Shown in pieces: positions 34,995 to 42,293 of a stretch of DNA of 64,000 bases. The notes below the pieces were generated by a model, which saw only the letters and a list, made by a program, of their open reading frames with translations, was not told where the DNA came from and did not search any database. The position numbers and the translations under genes are program-made. Where the stretch lies: positions 20,969 through 84,968 of the forward strand of contig JAGWWM010000006.1 in the NCBI GenBank assembly GCA_018970395.1. Reading direction: 5' to 3'. Positions within the stretch are counted from its first letter, which is position 1. Every line of letters begins with the position of its first letter. This stretch comes from Bacteroidota bacterium. Its GTDB lineage: Bacteria; Bacteroidota; Bacteroidia; Chitinophagales; Chitinophagaceae.

Positions 34995-35782
34995 TTCAAT
35001 TTGCTCACGTCAATAATGGTTTCGTTCTCTTCCGGTCGGTTTTCATTCCATTCGATGATGAAATTATTTTTTCCTTCTCCGGCGAGGATGCGCATGTATT
35101 GTTGCTGCGACAATTCAAGTAAAGATAGAAAAAGGAAGATGGCATGGATTCTGTTTTCACAGATAGTGAACAGCTTTTCGAAGCCGATGGTTTTTTCCTT
35201 TTTTACCCAGTTGAGCATATAGTCGCGACTGCCTTCCATCGTATAGTTGTATTGAACTACAGTATGCACCGGCTTGTTGAGGCGTTCGTGCTGACGGAGC
35301 ATTACTTTTTCAAAGGCTTTCATCAGTTTGAAGAGGGTGATGGCTTGTATTTCGGTGCCTTCTCCCGCTTCTTCTCCGATTTCTGTCATTTCTTTAACGA
35401 TATTTCCTCTTTTGACCATGAGGAGGCGCTGGGCTTCCATTTCTGCCATTTGGAGGGAGACTTCCTTGAAGCGTTTGTATTCAAGGATTTTGTCCACCAA
35501 CTCCTGCCGCGGATCGATTTCATTCCCTTGCGAGTCGAGCTCTTTCCGCGGCAGGAGCATCTTCGCCTTGATCCGCATCAGCGTGGAAATAAACAAAATA
35601 AATTCACTGCTCAACTCAATATTCAACTGCTCACTCTGATGAATATAATTTAGAAAATCCTGAATGATCTTCGTGATGGGTATATTATAAATATCCAGTT
35701 CGTCCCGCTCAATGAAAAACAACAAGAGGTCGAAAGGACCCACAAACTGCGGCAGCTCTATCTGATAATTCGTATGTTGCAA
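34991..35782 (-). CDS. scpA: Segregation and condensation protein A
   Basis: This 263-residue ScpA is the kleisin of the bacterial SMC condensin complex, bridging SMC heads and ScpB for chromosome compaction. The N-terminal block YQIELPQFVGPFDLLLFFIERDELDIYNIPITKI is diagnostic. Then come LSSEFILFISTLMRIKAKMLLP and a C-terminal winged-helix region (IHAIFLFLSLLELSQQQYMRI). It has normal length. scpB is not adjacent. Confidence 0.94.
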   Translation of the reverse strand: MQHTNYQIELPQFVGPFDLLLFFIERDELDIYNIPITKIIQDFLNYIHQSEQLNIELSSEFILFISTLMRIKAKMLLPRKELDSQGNEIDPRQELVDKILEYKRFKEVSLQMAEMEAQRLLMVKRGNIVKEMTEIGEEAGEGTEIQAITLFKLMKAFEKVMLRQHERLNKPVHTVVQYNYTMEGSRDYMLNWVKKEKTIGFEKLFTICENRIHAIFLFLSLLELSQQQYMRILAGEGKNNFIIEWNENRPEENETIIDVSKLN

Positions 35783-35833
35783 AATCTTACTTTTAAATCC
35801 TAAATCAGTTGGTAAAGTTAAGGCATTCTCTCC

Positions 35834-36754
35834 TTAAAATTTGGCAGAAAAACCAATGCCTAATAAGCTTTTTAACTGCGTCCCCATCAGTCCGCCGGTC
35901 TTCACATTCTCCACATCATGGTCATAAATCAAATCCAGATTGTAGGTGACACTCAGGAATTTATTCACTTTCATATTGATGATATTTGTCCAGAAGATGT
36001 CTATGTTCTGCGGATCTTTTTTATAATTGCTGAACGCATCGCAACGGGTAACATAATTGATGTTTTTCGCTATGTCACGCTTCACCTGTAATGATAAAAA
36101 TGCACCCAGCTCGTAAATGGAATTTTTGTTTTCCGGCACCTGATAAAGGTTGCGCAAAGCCGTTTCCTGCACAATTACCCATCTGCCGGTAACAGGAGAG
36201 AGAAAAATGTCCACACCTGTAATTGGCTTATAGTTGATACCCGGAGAAATGAGTAAATAGGCCGGTGCAAGTAAAGCGGAATTTTTTTTCGCCGGACTGG
36301 TACTGTAGTCAAACCCATCGGTAAACTGCGTACGGATATTACCCAATAAAGTCATACTCCATTTGCTTGCATCAAGGGTATATCCCAATTTGCTGAGGAT
36401 GTCAATACGGTCGTCATTTTTACGGGTGCCGATGCTGGTGGCACTCACAATACCATATTGTCCATTAAACGTATTATCCCAATGAACTTTCCCTTTTTTA
36501 TAAAACGCAAAAGCCTGAATGATGGAGTTGACAGAGAAGGAAGATTGCTCTGCTCCGGCAGCCCAGTTGCGGCTCGCTCCCTGACTTAAATTGAGGGTGA
36601 AAATGCCTCCTTTTGTCCAGCCCTCCGCTTGCTTTCCCTCTTTTTTGATGGTTTTATTGCTTTCCTTTTGAAGATTTTGTATCTGTGCATCCTGTGCTTG
36701 GGAGGTGATACTAAGTCCGATTAACGTAAGAAAAAATCCAAATTTTTGTAGCAT
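35834..36754 (-). CDS. DUF3078 outer-membrane protein
   Basis: The 306-residue protein has a signal peptide (MLQKFGFFLTLIGLSITSQAQ). The mature part has alternating-hydrophobicity strands such as GIFTLNLSQGASRNWAAGAEQSSFSVN, VHWDNTFNGQYGIV and FLSVTYNLDLIYDHD, and it ends in the aromatic strand LLGIGFSAKF, typical of outer-membrane barrels. The W-x-GG-x(n)-LSQ-x(3)-NWAAG motif is the DUF3078 mark. No function is known for the family, which is widespread in Bacteroidota. It is divergent from purQ. Confidence 0.85.
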   Translation of the reverse strand: MLQKFGFFLTLIGLSITSQAQDAQIQNLQKESNKTIKKEGKQAEGWTKGGIFTLNLSQGASRNWAAGAEQSSFSVNSIIQAFAFYKKGKVHWDNTFNGQYGIVSATSIGTRKNDDRIDILSKLGYTLDASKWSMTLLGNIRTQFTDGFDYSTSPAKKNSALLAPAYLLISPGINYKPITGVDIFLSPVTGRWVIVQETALRNLYQVPENKNSIYELGAFLSLQVKRDIAKNINYVTRCDAFSNYKKDPQNIDIFWTNIINMKVNKFLSVTYNLDLIYDHDVENVKTGGLMGTQLKSLLGIGFSAKF

Positions 36755-36836
36755 GGTTTTGGTTTTAAAAAGTGAAAATAAGTTAAAAATAAGATTGTTG
36801 GCAACTACATATACTCCTTGTTTGAAGCGTTTATGA

Positions 36837-36844
36837 TATTTTTG
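36837..36844 (+). promoter_or_regulatory. Candidate -7 element (TATTTTTG) of purQ
   Basis: An exact TAnnTTTG match ends 19 nt before the purQ ATG. A TTG at 36818-36820 lies 16 nt upstream, slightly closer than usual. Confidence 0.55.
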
Positions 36845-36863
36845 CGTTTCATACCATATAATT

Positions 36864-37550
36864 ATGAAATTTGGAGTGGTTGTTTTCCCGGGTTCTAATT
36901 GTGATCGCGATATGCAGGATGCGCTTCAGGATGAGTTGCAGCAGGAAGTAATCATGTTGTGGCATAAGGAAAAAGATTTGTCTGCTTTTTCTGCAGCGGA
37001 TTGCATTGTGTTGCCGGGTGGATTTTCCTATGGCGATTACCTGCGTTGTGGCGCCATCGCGCGCTTTAGTCCGATGATGCAAAGCGTGATTTCGTTTGCG
37101 CGCGAGGGCGGTAAAGTACTTGGCGTTTGCAACGGTTTCCAAATTCTCTGCGAATCGGGCCTCCTTCCCGGCGCATTGCTGCGAAATGAAAATCAAAAAT
37201 TCATTTGTCGAAATGTGTTCATAAAAGGACAAGATGAGCAAGTACTTACAATCCCGATTGCTCATGGAGAAGGGCGCTATTACGCCGATGCCAATACTTT
37301 AGCATCGATAGAAGCAAATCAACAAATTCTATACAGATATTGCGATGTAAACGGACAACTGACAGCCGATGCTAATCCCAATGGTTCTATTCTTAATATT
37401 GCGGGCGTCTGCAATGAAGGTCGAAATGTGTTCGGCATGATGCCGCACCCCGAGCGGGCAGTAAGTACCATCCTTGGCAACACAGATGGTAGAAAAGTTT
37501 TTCATGATTTGTTGTTGTCGCCGTTAAAGGTTGTAGCTTCATTGGCATAA
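36864..37550 (+). CDS. purQ: Phosphoribosylformylglycinamidine synthase subunit PurQ
   Basis: The 228-residue class I glutamine amidotransferase supplies ammonia to PurL (encoded at 26099). [16 protein letters not shown] opens the family fold. [22 protein letters not shown] and [22 protein letters not shown] contain the nucleophilic Cys. [11 protein letters not shown] carries the catalytic His-Glu pair. Being far from purL, it has its own promoter. It starts a stretch followed by the DsbD genes, but a functional link there is not evident. Confidence 0.95.
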   Translation: MKFGVVVFPGSNCDRDMQDALQDELQQEVIMLWHKEKDLSAFSAADCIVLPGGFSYGDYLRCGAIARFSPMMQSVISFAREGGKVLGVCNGFQILCESGLLPGALLRNENQKFICRNVFIKGQDEQVLTIPIAHGEGRYYADANTLASIEANQQILYRYCDVNGQLTADANPNGSILNIAGVCNEGRNVFGMMPHPERAVSTILGNTDGRKVFHDLLLSPLKVVASLA

Positions 37551-37572
37551 ATGAATTCAAAAATTAAATGCT

Positions 37573-38028
37573 ATGTATAAACGATATTTCTTTTTCTTTT
37601 TTCTTTTATTCGCTACTGTCGCTTACTCACAAAGCGATACCAAAGTGAAATGGAAATATGAAGCGGTTAAAAAAACAGGTTGGCAATATGAAATCCTGTT
37701 GACGGCTACCATAGAAAAAGGCTGGCATCTCTATAGCCAAAAACAATCGGCCGATGCCATCGCATTGCCGACAACGATTCGCATAGGAAATAACCCTTTT
37801 ATTCAATTGAAAGGCAGTATCAAAGAATCCGGAAAACTCTTTGATCAAATTGATGCCGCCACGCGCACCCGCGCCCGTTATTATGCAGATCAGGTGGTGT
37901 TCACGCAATTGGTTGAATTGAAAAAACCGGTAAAGACGGCTCTAACGGGAGAAGTAGAATTTATGGTTTGCGATGACAAACAATGTCTGCCGCCCGCCAT
38001 GGTGAATTTTTCGATTAAGCTTCCATAA
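37573..38028 (+). CDS. Stand-alone DsbD alpha-like domain, periplasmic
   Basis: This 151-residue protein has a signal peptide (MYKRYFFFFFLLFATVAYSQ), then a domain like the N-terminal thiol-reducing domain of DsbD: GWHLYSQKQSADAIALPTTI, ADQVVFTQLVEL and the redox pair in FMVCDDKQCLPP (C-x4-C). It would receive electrons from the membrane domain encoded next and reduce periplasmic partners. Its stop overlaps the start of the dsbD gene (TAATG). The neighbouring DsbD has an N-terminal domain without this cysteine pair, so the small protein may replace it. Confidence 0.82.
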   Translation: MYKRYFFFFFLLFATVAYSQSDTKVKWKYEAVKKTGWQYEILLTATIEKGWHLYSQKQSADAIALPTTIRIGNNPFIQLKGSIKESGKLFDQIDAATRTRARYYADQVVFTQLVELKKPVKTALTGEVEFMVCDDKQCLPPAMVNFSIKLP

Positions 38029-39980
38029 TGTTAAAAAAGTATCCTGATATTATTCTGCGTTGTTTACTATGTACGATTTTAATTTTATGTGGCTGCTTAT
38101 GTATGGGAGTGCAGGCACAGGATAAAGTAACTGTTGAAGCAAAGGCAAGTTGGCAAAAAAATGCGATTCAGATCAGCGGTCGGTTACCTAAGGGCACTTG
38201 TTTATATCTTTCTAATCCGGATTCTTCCTTTCATCTGGAACCTGTTTTTAGCTTTACAGACAGTTTGGTGCGAATGTCAGTTAAGCCGGAGCATCGAGGT
38301 AAAGAACAATTGATCAGTGATGTGAATTTTGAGGGAAAGCAGTTGCGGGTGGCATGTGATTCATTTCAACTGATATTACCTTTAAAAATTGAAGGGGTAT
38401 TGCCTGCTCAAATCAGAGGGAGCTTTCAATTTTATTACGGCGCATCGGGAGAATATAATCCGGGCAGCATAGATTTTACTGTGAATACCGGGGGTGGTAT
38501 TGCACGTCATTTTCCAATTCTAAAACCATCCATTGATATTCATAATGCAGGAGCGAATTGCGGTGAGCGTACGGTGCAGGATCATTCTTATACTTCGGTT
38601 TTTTTATTGGGATTGCTGGGTGGATTGATTGCTTTGCTCACGCCTTGTGTGTTTCCTCTAATTCCTTTGACAGTTTCTTTTTTTACCAAAAAATCAGGAT
38701 CGAATAAAAAAGCTTTTAGGGCTTCTTTTACGTATGGATTTTTTATTCTACTTATCTATGTGTTACTGAGTATTCCTTTTCACTTGCTGGATCAGGTGAA
38801 TCCGGAAATCCTCAATAATATTTCTACCAATAGCTGGCTCAATCTGCTCTTCTTTGTCGTCTTTGTCATATTCGCACTTTCCTTTTTTGGTTTGTTTGAA
38901 ATCACGCTGCCTTCCCGTTTTGCTGTGGAAGCGGATGCAAAATCCGGATTGAAAAGTGTGGGAGGTATTTTCTTTATGGCATTAACGCTGGCCATTGTTT
39001 CTTTTTCTTGCACCGGACCGATTCTTGGTTCTTTGTTAGCGGGAGCACTGACCAAAGAAGGAGGGGCCTGGCAACTCACTGCCGGCATGGGAGGTTTTGG
39101 ATTAGGACTGGCATTGCCTTTTGCGCTATTCGCACTTTTTCCTCAATGGTTGCAATCGCTTCCGAAAAGCGGTGGCTGGTTGAATACAGTGAAAATTGTA
39201 TTAGGATTTCTGGAGCTGGGGATGGCTGTAAAATTTTTGAGCAATGCGGATCTGGTGGCACAATGGGGATTGTTGAAAAGAGAAGTCTTCATTGGAATAT
39301 GGGTGCTCATTGCTCTGGCTTTAAGCTTGTATTTGTGGGGCTGGATTCGTTTTGCACATGAGGGAGAAAAAAAATCAATTCCTTTAGGTAGAAAGTTGTT
39401 TTCCTTATTGGCAATAATTTTAACGCTTTATCTCATACCCGGAGTTACGAATAGTAGTTATGCAAATTTGTCTTTGTTGAGCGGCTTTCCTCCGCCCTTG
39501 TGTTACAGCATTTACAAAGAGCCGGTGAATTGTCGGCATGAACAGGAACCATTGAAAGATTATGATACCGCTTTGGCATTGGCAAGAAAATTAAATAAAC
39601 CATTGCTGATAGATTTTACCGGTTGGGCCTGTGTGAATTGCAGGCGGATGGAGGAGCAGGTGTGGACGAATCCGGAAGTGCAACGACTGATGCAGGAGGA
39701 GATGGTGGTAGTGAGTTTGTATGTAGATGAACGCAAAAAATTACCCGCTGATCAGCAGCAGACTTATGTAAATCGGCTCGGACAAAAAAAAGAAATCATT
39801 ACTGTGGGAGATTTGTGGGCCACTTTCCAGAGTGAAAATTTTGAAGCAGTAGCGCAACCGCAGTACGCCTTACTGGATACCGAAGAAAAATTATTGTCAG
39901 GCACCCAAACTTATACTCCCGATGCGACCATCTTCAAAGAATGGTTGGAGTGTGGATTGAGTACCTTTAAGCAACGGTAG
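38028..39980 (+). CDS. dsbD: Thiol:disulfide interchange protein DsbD
   Basis: This 650-residue protein carries electrons across the inner membrane to the periplasm. Residues about 30-160 are an alpha-like domain that appears to lack the redox cysteine pair. Residues about 185-480 form eight or so membrane helices with the paired cysteines in LLTPCVFPLIPLTVSFFTKK and SFSCTGPILGSLLAGA. The C-terminal thioredoxin-like domain has the CxxC in FTGWACVNCRRMEEQVW. It is coupled to the preceding alpha-like gene by a one-base overlap. About 1.2 kb of repeat-rich, mostly non-coding DNA follows. Confidence 0.92.
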   Translation: MLKKYPDIILRCLLCTILILCGCLCMGVQAQDKVTVEAKASWQKNAIQISGRLPKGTCLYLSNPDSSFHLEPVFSFTDSLVRMSVKPEHRGKEQLISDVNFEGKQLRVACDSFQLILPLKIEGVLPAQIRGSFQFYYGASGEYNPGSIDFTVNTGGGIARHFPILKPSIDIHNAGANCGERTVQDHSYTSVFLLGLLGGLIALLTPCVFPLIPLTVSFFTKKSGSNKKAFRASFTYGFFILLIYVLLSIPFHLLDQVNPEILNNISTNSWLNLLFFVVFVIFALSFFGLFEITLPSRFAVEADAKSGLKSVGGIFFMALTLAIVSFSCTGPILGSLLAGALTKEGGAWQLTAGMGGFGLGLALPFALFALFPQWLQSLPKSGGWLNTVKIVLGFLELGMAVKFLSNADLVAQWGLLKREVFIGIWVLIALALSLYLWGWIRFAHEGEKKSIPLGRKLFSLLAIILTLYLIPGVTNSSYANLSLLSGFPPPLCYSIYKEPVNCRHEQEPLKDYDTALALARKLNKPLLIDFTGWACVNCRRMEEQVWTNPEVQRLMQEEMVVVSLYVDERKKLPADQQQTYVNRLGQKKEIITVGDLWATFQSENFEAVAQPQYALLDTEEKLLSGTQTYTPDATIFKEWLECGLSTFKQR

Positions 39981-40032
39981 CGATGCATCATGGGGCGTCT
40001 CTTTTATTTTATTCGGCTCAGCCAATTTTACC

Positions 40033-40040
40033 TATTTTTG
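40033..40040 (+). promoter_or_regulatory. Orphaned -7 element (TATTTTTG) separated from its gene
   Basis: An exact TAnnTTTG match with no gene directly downstream. If the 552-bp element at 40053-40604 and one 9-bp duplication are removed, it would sit 26 nt before the ATG at 40628, the normal geometry in this genome. Confidence 0.5.
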
Positions 40041-40192
40041 ACCCTTCAAGACCATTGCTGTCCGGGGAAGTTACAAAAATCACCTATTAAATGAGGTGCT
40101 CAGACCCACCTAAATTGATACATTTTTTTAAATTGTTATTGTTACTTTATTGTGAGATTTATTATTGTTTTTTTGCCACATTGAATGCGAAG

Positions 40193-40226
40193 CATTTCTT
40201 TGTCATTGCTACAAAGAAAGTAACGA
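40193..40226. repeat. Hairpin CATTTCTTTGT-CATTGCT-ACAAAGAAAG, left part of the composite repeat
   Basis: A 10-11-bp stem with loop CATTGCT. It directly precedes the 81-bp repeat here and also in the inverted copy at 50143-50170. Confidence 0.65.
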
Positions 40227-40230
40227 AGCC

Positions 40231-40311
40231 GTCATCCTGAGCGTAAGCGAAGGATCTCCCGGTTTAGAACGCTTCGAAAGATGAGATGTTTCGCTGATGC
40301 TCAACATGACG
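40231..40311. repeat. 81-bp palindromic repeat, copy 1
   Basis: It starts GTCATCCTGAGCGTAAGCGA and ends GCTGATGCTCAACATGACG; the ends are partly complementary (GTCAT...GAGC / GCTC...ATGAC), so it folds as a long imperfect hairpin. It is identical to copy 2 exactly 200 bp downstream and related to the inverted copy at 50053-50134. Confidence 0.8.
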
Positions 40312-40430
40312 GGCAAACCATATTCGTTTATCGTTGGTCGTTGATCGTCTATCGAAAAAACGAAAAACGATGGACGAGAAACGAAACTACCCGCGCGTTC
40401 TGCCTTGCCAGCGCCACACATTTAGGCAGC

Positions 40431-40511
40431 GTCATCCTGAGCGTAAGCGAAGGATCTCCCGGTTTAGAACGCTTCGAAAGATGAGATGTTTCGCTGATGC
40501 TCAACATGACG
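40431..40511. repeat. 81-bp palindromic repeat, copy 2
   Basis: Identical over 81 bp to 40231-40311. It is followed by CCTTTGCGAGCTTTGCGTGAAA, which also follows the related copy at 50012-50134 in inverted orientation. The perfect identity suggests recent duplication or gene conversion. Confidence 0.8.
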
Positions 40512-40627
40512 ACCTTTGCGAGCTTTGCGTGAAATAATCAAACATCAAAAGAGTTAATTTAAATTTTAAAAATCTTCACATTTGAATTTCCCCGGACAGC
40601 AATGCTTCAAAACCTAAACCTTTTCAG

Positions 40628-40684
40628 ATGAAAAAGATACTTACGTTGTTTGCTTCCATGTATAATACCTCAAAAAATGACTGA
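40628..40684 (+). pseudogene. 5' remnant of a gene separated from its promoter
   Basis: The frame reads MKKILTLFASMYNTSKND and stops. The first ten residues look like the start of a signal peptide. The ATG lies 24 nt after the right end of the 552-bp insertion, and a promoter element lies before its left end. I infer that the insertion disconnected the gene and its body has decayed or been deleted. A short random frame is the alternative. Confidence 0.4.
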
Positions 40685-40698
40685 TTATTTTACATAAA

Positions 40699-41035
40699 CT
40701 AAGGACAAGGAGAGCTATATCCGGTAGGCAAGTAATTAAAAGAAGCCTCTATTGCTCCATCATAGGCAGATACATCACTGCCTATTTTGTAAGCGATATT
40801 ATTTTTGGTGTGGTACCAATGTTTGGAGTATCCCAATCAGAGTATGATTGCTCTTCTGTGAGTTCTAATGACTAAAAATCCAGATTGTTTTATTTTATAT
40901 CGAATGGGATCATCATCGGCGAGGAATCCTAACCAGGATTGAATCGTTTTTGTATAACAGGGTCTTCAAAATTGATATAAGGCCACCATAGATTCCATTT
41001 TTGTTAAAGTATACATAAATGGAGTTTAATTCCAT
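40699..41035 (-). pseudogene. Frameshifted remnant of an unknown protein gene
   Basis: On the minus strand, from an ATG at 41035, coherent protein pieces occur in different frames. First MELNSIYVYFNKNGIYGG, then INFEDPVIQKRF, then TIQSWLGFLADDDPIRYKIK with QSGFLVIRT, then LTEEQSYSDWDTP, then KHWYHTKNNIAYKIGSD with a tail ending GYSSPCP at the TAG 40699-40701. The pieces join end to end with small frame jumps, as in a decayed gene of about 112 codons. I do not recognise the family. No intact copy is in the window. Confidence 0.5.
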
Positions 41036-41146
41036 ATTTTACATTTTTTACCTAAATGGACTAACTCACAATCCGCCCGAATCTAAAGCTTTCGAACTTT
41101 CGGCATGAGGATTCAGTTGATTCACCTACAATTCCAACCTTCAACC

Positions 41147-41166
41147 TTTTTTAGTAGTCCCGACAG
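41147..41166. repeat. Direct repeat of the tRNA-Arg 3' end and flank (att-like), distal copy
   Basis: TTTTTTAGTAGTCCCGACAG is identical to 41942-41961, which contains the last bases of tRNA-Arg. The preceding bases (TTCACCTACAA...CCAAC...CAAC, 41121-41146) also resemble 41909-41941. The two copies bracket the kinase gene. Confidence 0.55.
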
Positions 41167-41204
41167 TCCCAAGTTCGAACTTTTGGGAGGAGGATGTGGT
41201 GGAT

Positions 41205-41840
41205 TTACTTTTCAAAGAAACTTTCAGTCAGATAGAAAACGGTATCGATGAAAAATAGAACATCATTTTGCGTTAGTACATTTTCGTCGTGTAAATCTTC
41301 AAGAATAATTCCTGCGTCGATATTGAAATAATCATTATTCTTTTTCAAAAGAAATCCATTTTCATTTAGAAATTGCCGGACAGAAGAAATATCGGTTGGT
41401 TGTGTTATAGAAATGTAAGGTTGTTTTACCACTGCAAGAAGATCATTATTATCCCGAAAGAATCCGATCAGTTGGTAAGATGTTTGAGGAAAGAAATAAT
41501 TATGAATGAGTAAACTATGAAAATAATCGAGCCAATATTCGTAAAAAATAGAGCCGTTCAGTTTATAGACATACCTATCGTCTGTGTAGAGATAGACCTT
41601 TTGTTCTGCCCCTCTGGCTATAAATCTGCTTTCATCATGATCGGTAAACCAAAATTGATTAGCGTTTATCCAATCCGTTAACTTCTCTGTTTCCTGCTCT
41701 TTTGTGAGCTTTGTTTTTTCAGCGTTTCTACCTGCTTTCTGGCTTTCTCTAAGGTAGTGGGCGGCTGCTTGGATAAGATTTTCTGCTGTAGGGTCGCTAA
41801 TTCCTGAAATGACATTTTGTAATTCATATTTCAGATTCAT
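41205..41840 (-). CDS. Kinase-like domain protein of the polyvalent-protein type
   Basis: This 211-residue protein has an N-terminal helical region (residues 1-60) followed by a compact kinase-like fold. SRFIARGAEQKVYLYTDDRYVYKLNG contains a possible Gly-Ala-Glu loop and the ATP-contacting lysine. FFRDNNDLLAVVKQPYI is the hinge, and ILEDLHDENVL would be the catalytic loop with FFIDTVFYL as the Asp-containing metal motif. This order is what I recall for the serine/threonine/tyrosine kinase domain found in phage and plasmid polyvalent proteins. Here it stands alone in a repeat-rich island next to tRNA genes, bracketed by tRNA-derived repeats, so horizontal origin is likely. Its target is unknown. 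Confidence 0.65.
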   Translation of the reverse strand: MNLKYELQNVISGISDPTAENLIQAAAHYLRESQKAGRNAEKTKLTKEQETEKLTDWINANQFWFTDHDESRFIARGAEQKVYLYTDDRYVYKLNGSIFYEYWLDYFHSLLIHNYFFPQTSYQLIGFFRDNNDLLAVVKQPYISITQPTDISSVRQFLNENGFLLKKNNDYFNIDAGIILEDLHDENVLTQNDVLFFIDTVFYLTESFFEK

Positions 41841-41941
41841 TTACACGAATTTAGCAAAGATTTTTGAACCTGGTGCCTTCTGAAATTCTTAGGTTAAATC
41901 AAGAACGCTTCACCTACAACCTCCAACATACAACCTCCAAC

Positions 41942-41961
41942 TTTTTTAGTAGTCCCGACAG
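41942..41961. repeat. Direct repeat at tRNA-Arg 3' end (att-like), proximal copy
   Basis: TTTTTTAGTAGTCCCGACAG spans the tRNA-Arg 3' terminus (tRNA ends at 41950 on the minus strand). It is identical to 41147-41166. The distance between copies is 795 bp. Confidence 0.55.
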
Positions 41962-42021
41962 GAATCGAACCTGTATCAAAAGTTTAGGAAACTTCTATTC
42001 TATCCATTGAACTACGGGACC
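41950..42021 (-). tRNA. tRNA-Arg (anticodon CCU)
   Basis: Read on the minus strand from 42021: acceptor GGTCCCG pairs with CGGGACT (one G-U), D-arm GTTCAATGGATAGAAT, anticodon stem-loop GAAGT-TTCCTAA-ACTTT with anticodon CCT, and T-arm CAGG-TTCGATT-CCTG. CCA is not encoded. It is a 72-nt canonical cloverleaf. Confidence 0.93.
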
Positions 42022-42088
42022 AGAATCAAACAAACGCTCATTTAAGCAATCATTGGGAACGAAAAAGCCTTCTTTTCAGAAGGCTTGG

Positions 42089-42160
42089 TACCACGTACGG
42101 GATTCGAACCCGTGATTTCTCCGTGAAAGGGAGACGTCTTAACCCCTTGACCAACGCGGC
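42089..42160 (-). tRNA. tRNA-Glu (anticodon UUC)
   Basis: Read on the minus strand from 42160: acceptor GCCGCGT pairs with ACGTGGT, D-arm TGGTCAAGGGGTTAAGA, anticodon loop CTTTCAC with anticodon TTC, and T-arm ACGGG-TTCGAAT-CCCGT. CCA follows at 42086-42088, so here it appears to be encoded. It lies 67 bp upstream of tRNA-Arg on the same strand, so the two may be co-transcribed. Confidence 0.93.
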
Positions 42161-42247
42161 ATTAATTTTTCGGAGTGCAAAGATAGAAATGTTGACGCTA
42201 TTGCCAAAAAAAATCTTTTCTTCACTCTTAAATTCAGGCTAAGAGAG

Positions 42248-42255
42248 TACATTTG
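42248..42255 (+). promoter_or_regulatory. Candidate -7 element (TACATTTG) of gapA
   Basis: An exact TAnnTTTG match ends 38 nt before the gapA ATG. It lies in the gap divergent from tRNA-Glu. Confidence 0.55.
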
Positions 42256-42293
42256 CACCGCTTTCAGATTATTTATCACAAATTTTCAAAAAA

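Larger units (their letters stand above)
40053..40604. mobile_element. 552-bp non-autonomous insertion with 17-bp perfect inverted repeats and imperfect 9-bp target duplication
   Basis: CATTGCTGTCCGGGGAA at 40053-40069 is repeated exactly in inverse orientation at 40588-40604. CTTCAAGAC (40044-40052) and CTTCAAAAC (40605-40613) flank it, matching at 8 of 9 bases, as expected for an old target-site duplication. No transposase frame fits inside, so it is a MITE or an internally deleted IS. It carries two identical 81-bp hairpin repeats and a CGAAAAACG-type stretch. The termini would identify the parent IS family; I cannot name it. Confidence 0.62.

Noticed and set aside
41205..41840. HipA-type toxin kinase
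   Set aside because: There is no HipB-like partner, and the length and motif order fit the polyvalent-protein kinase type better.
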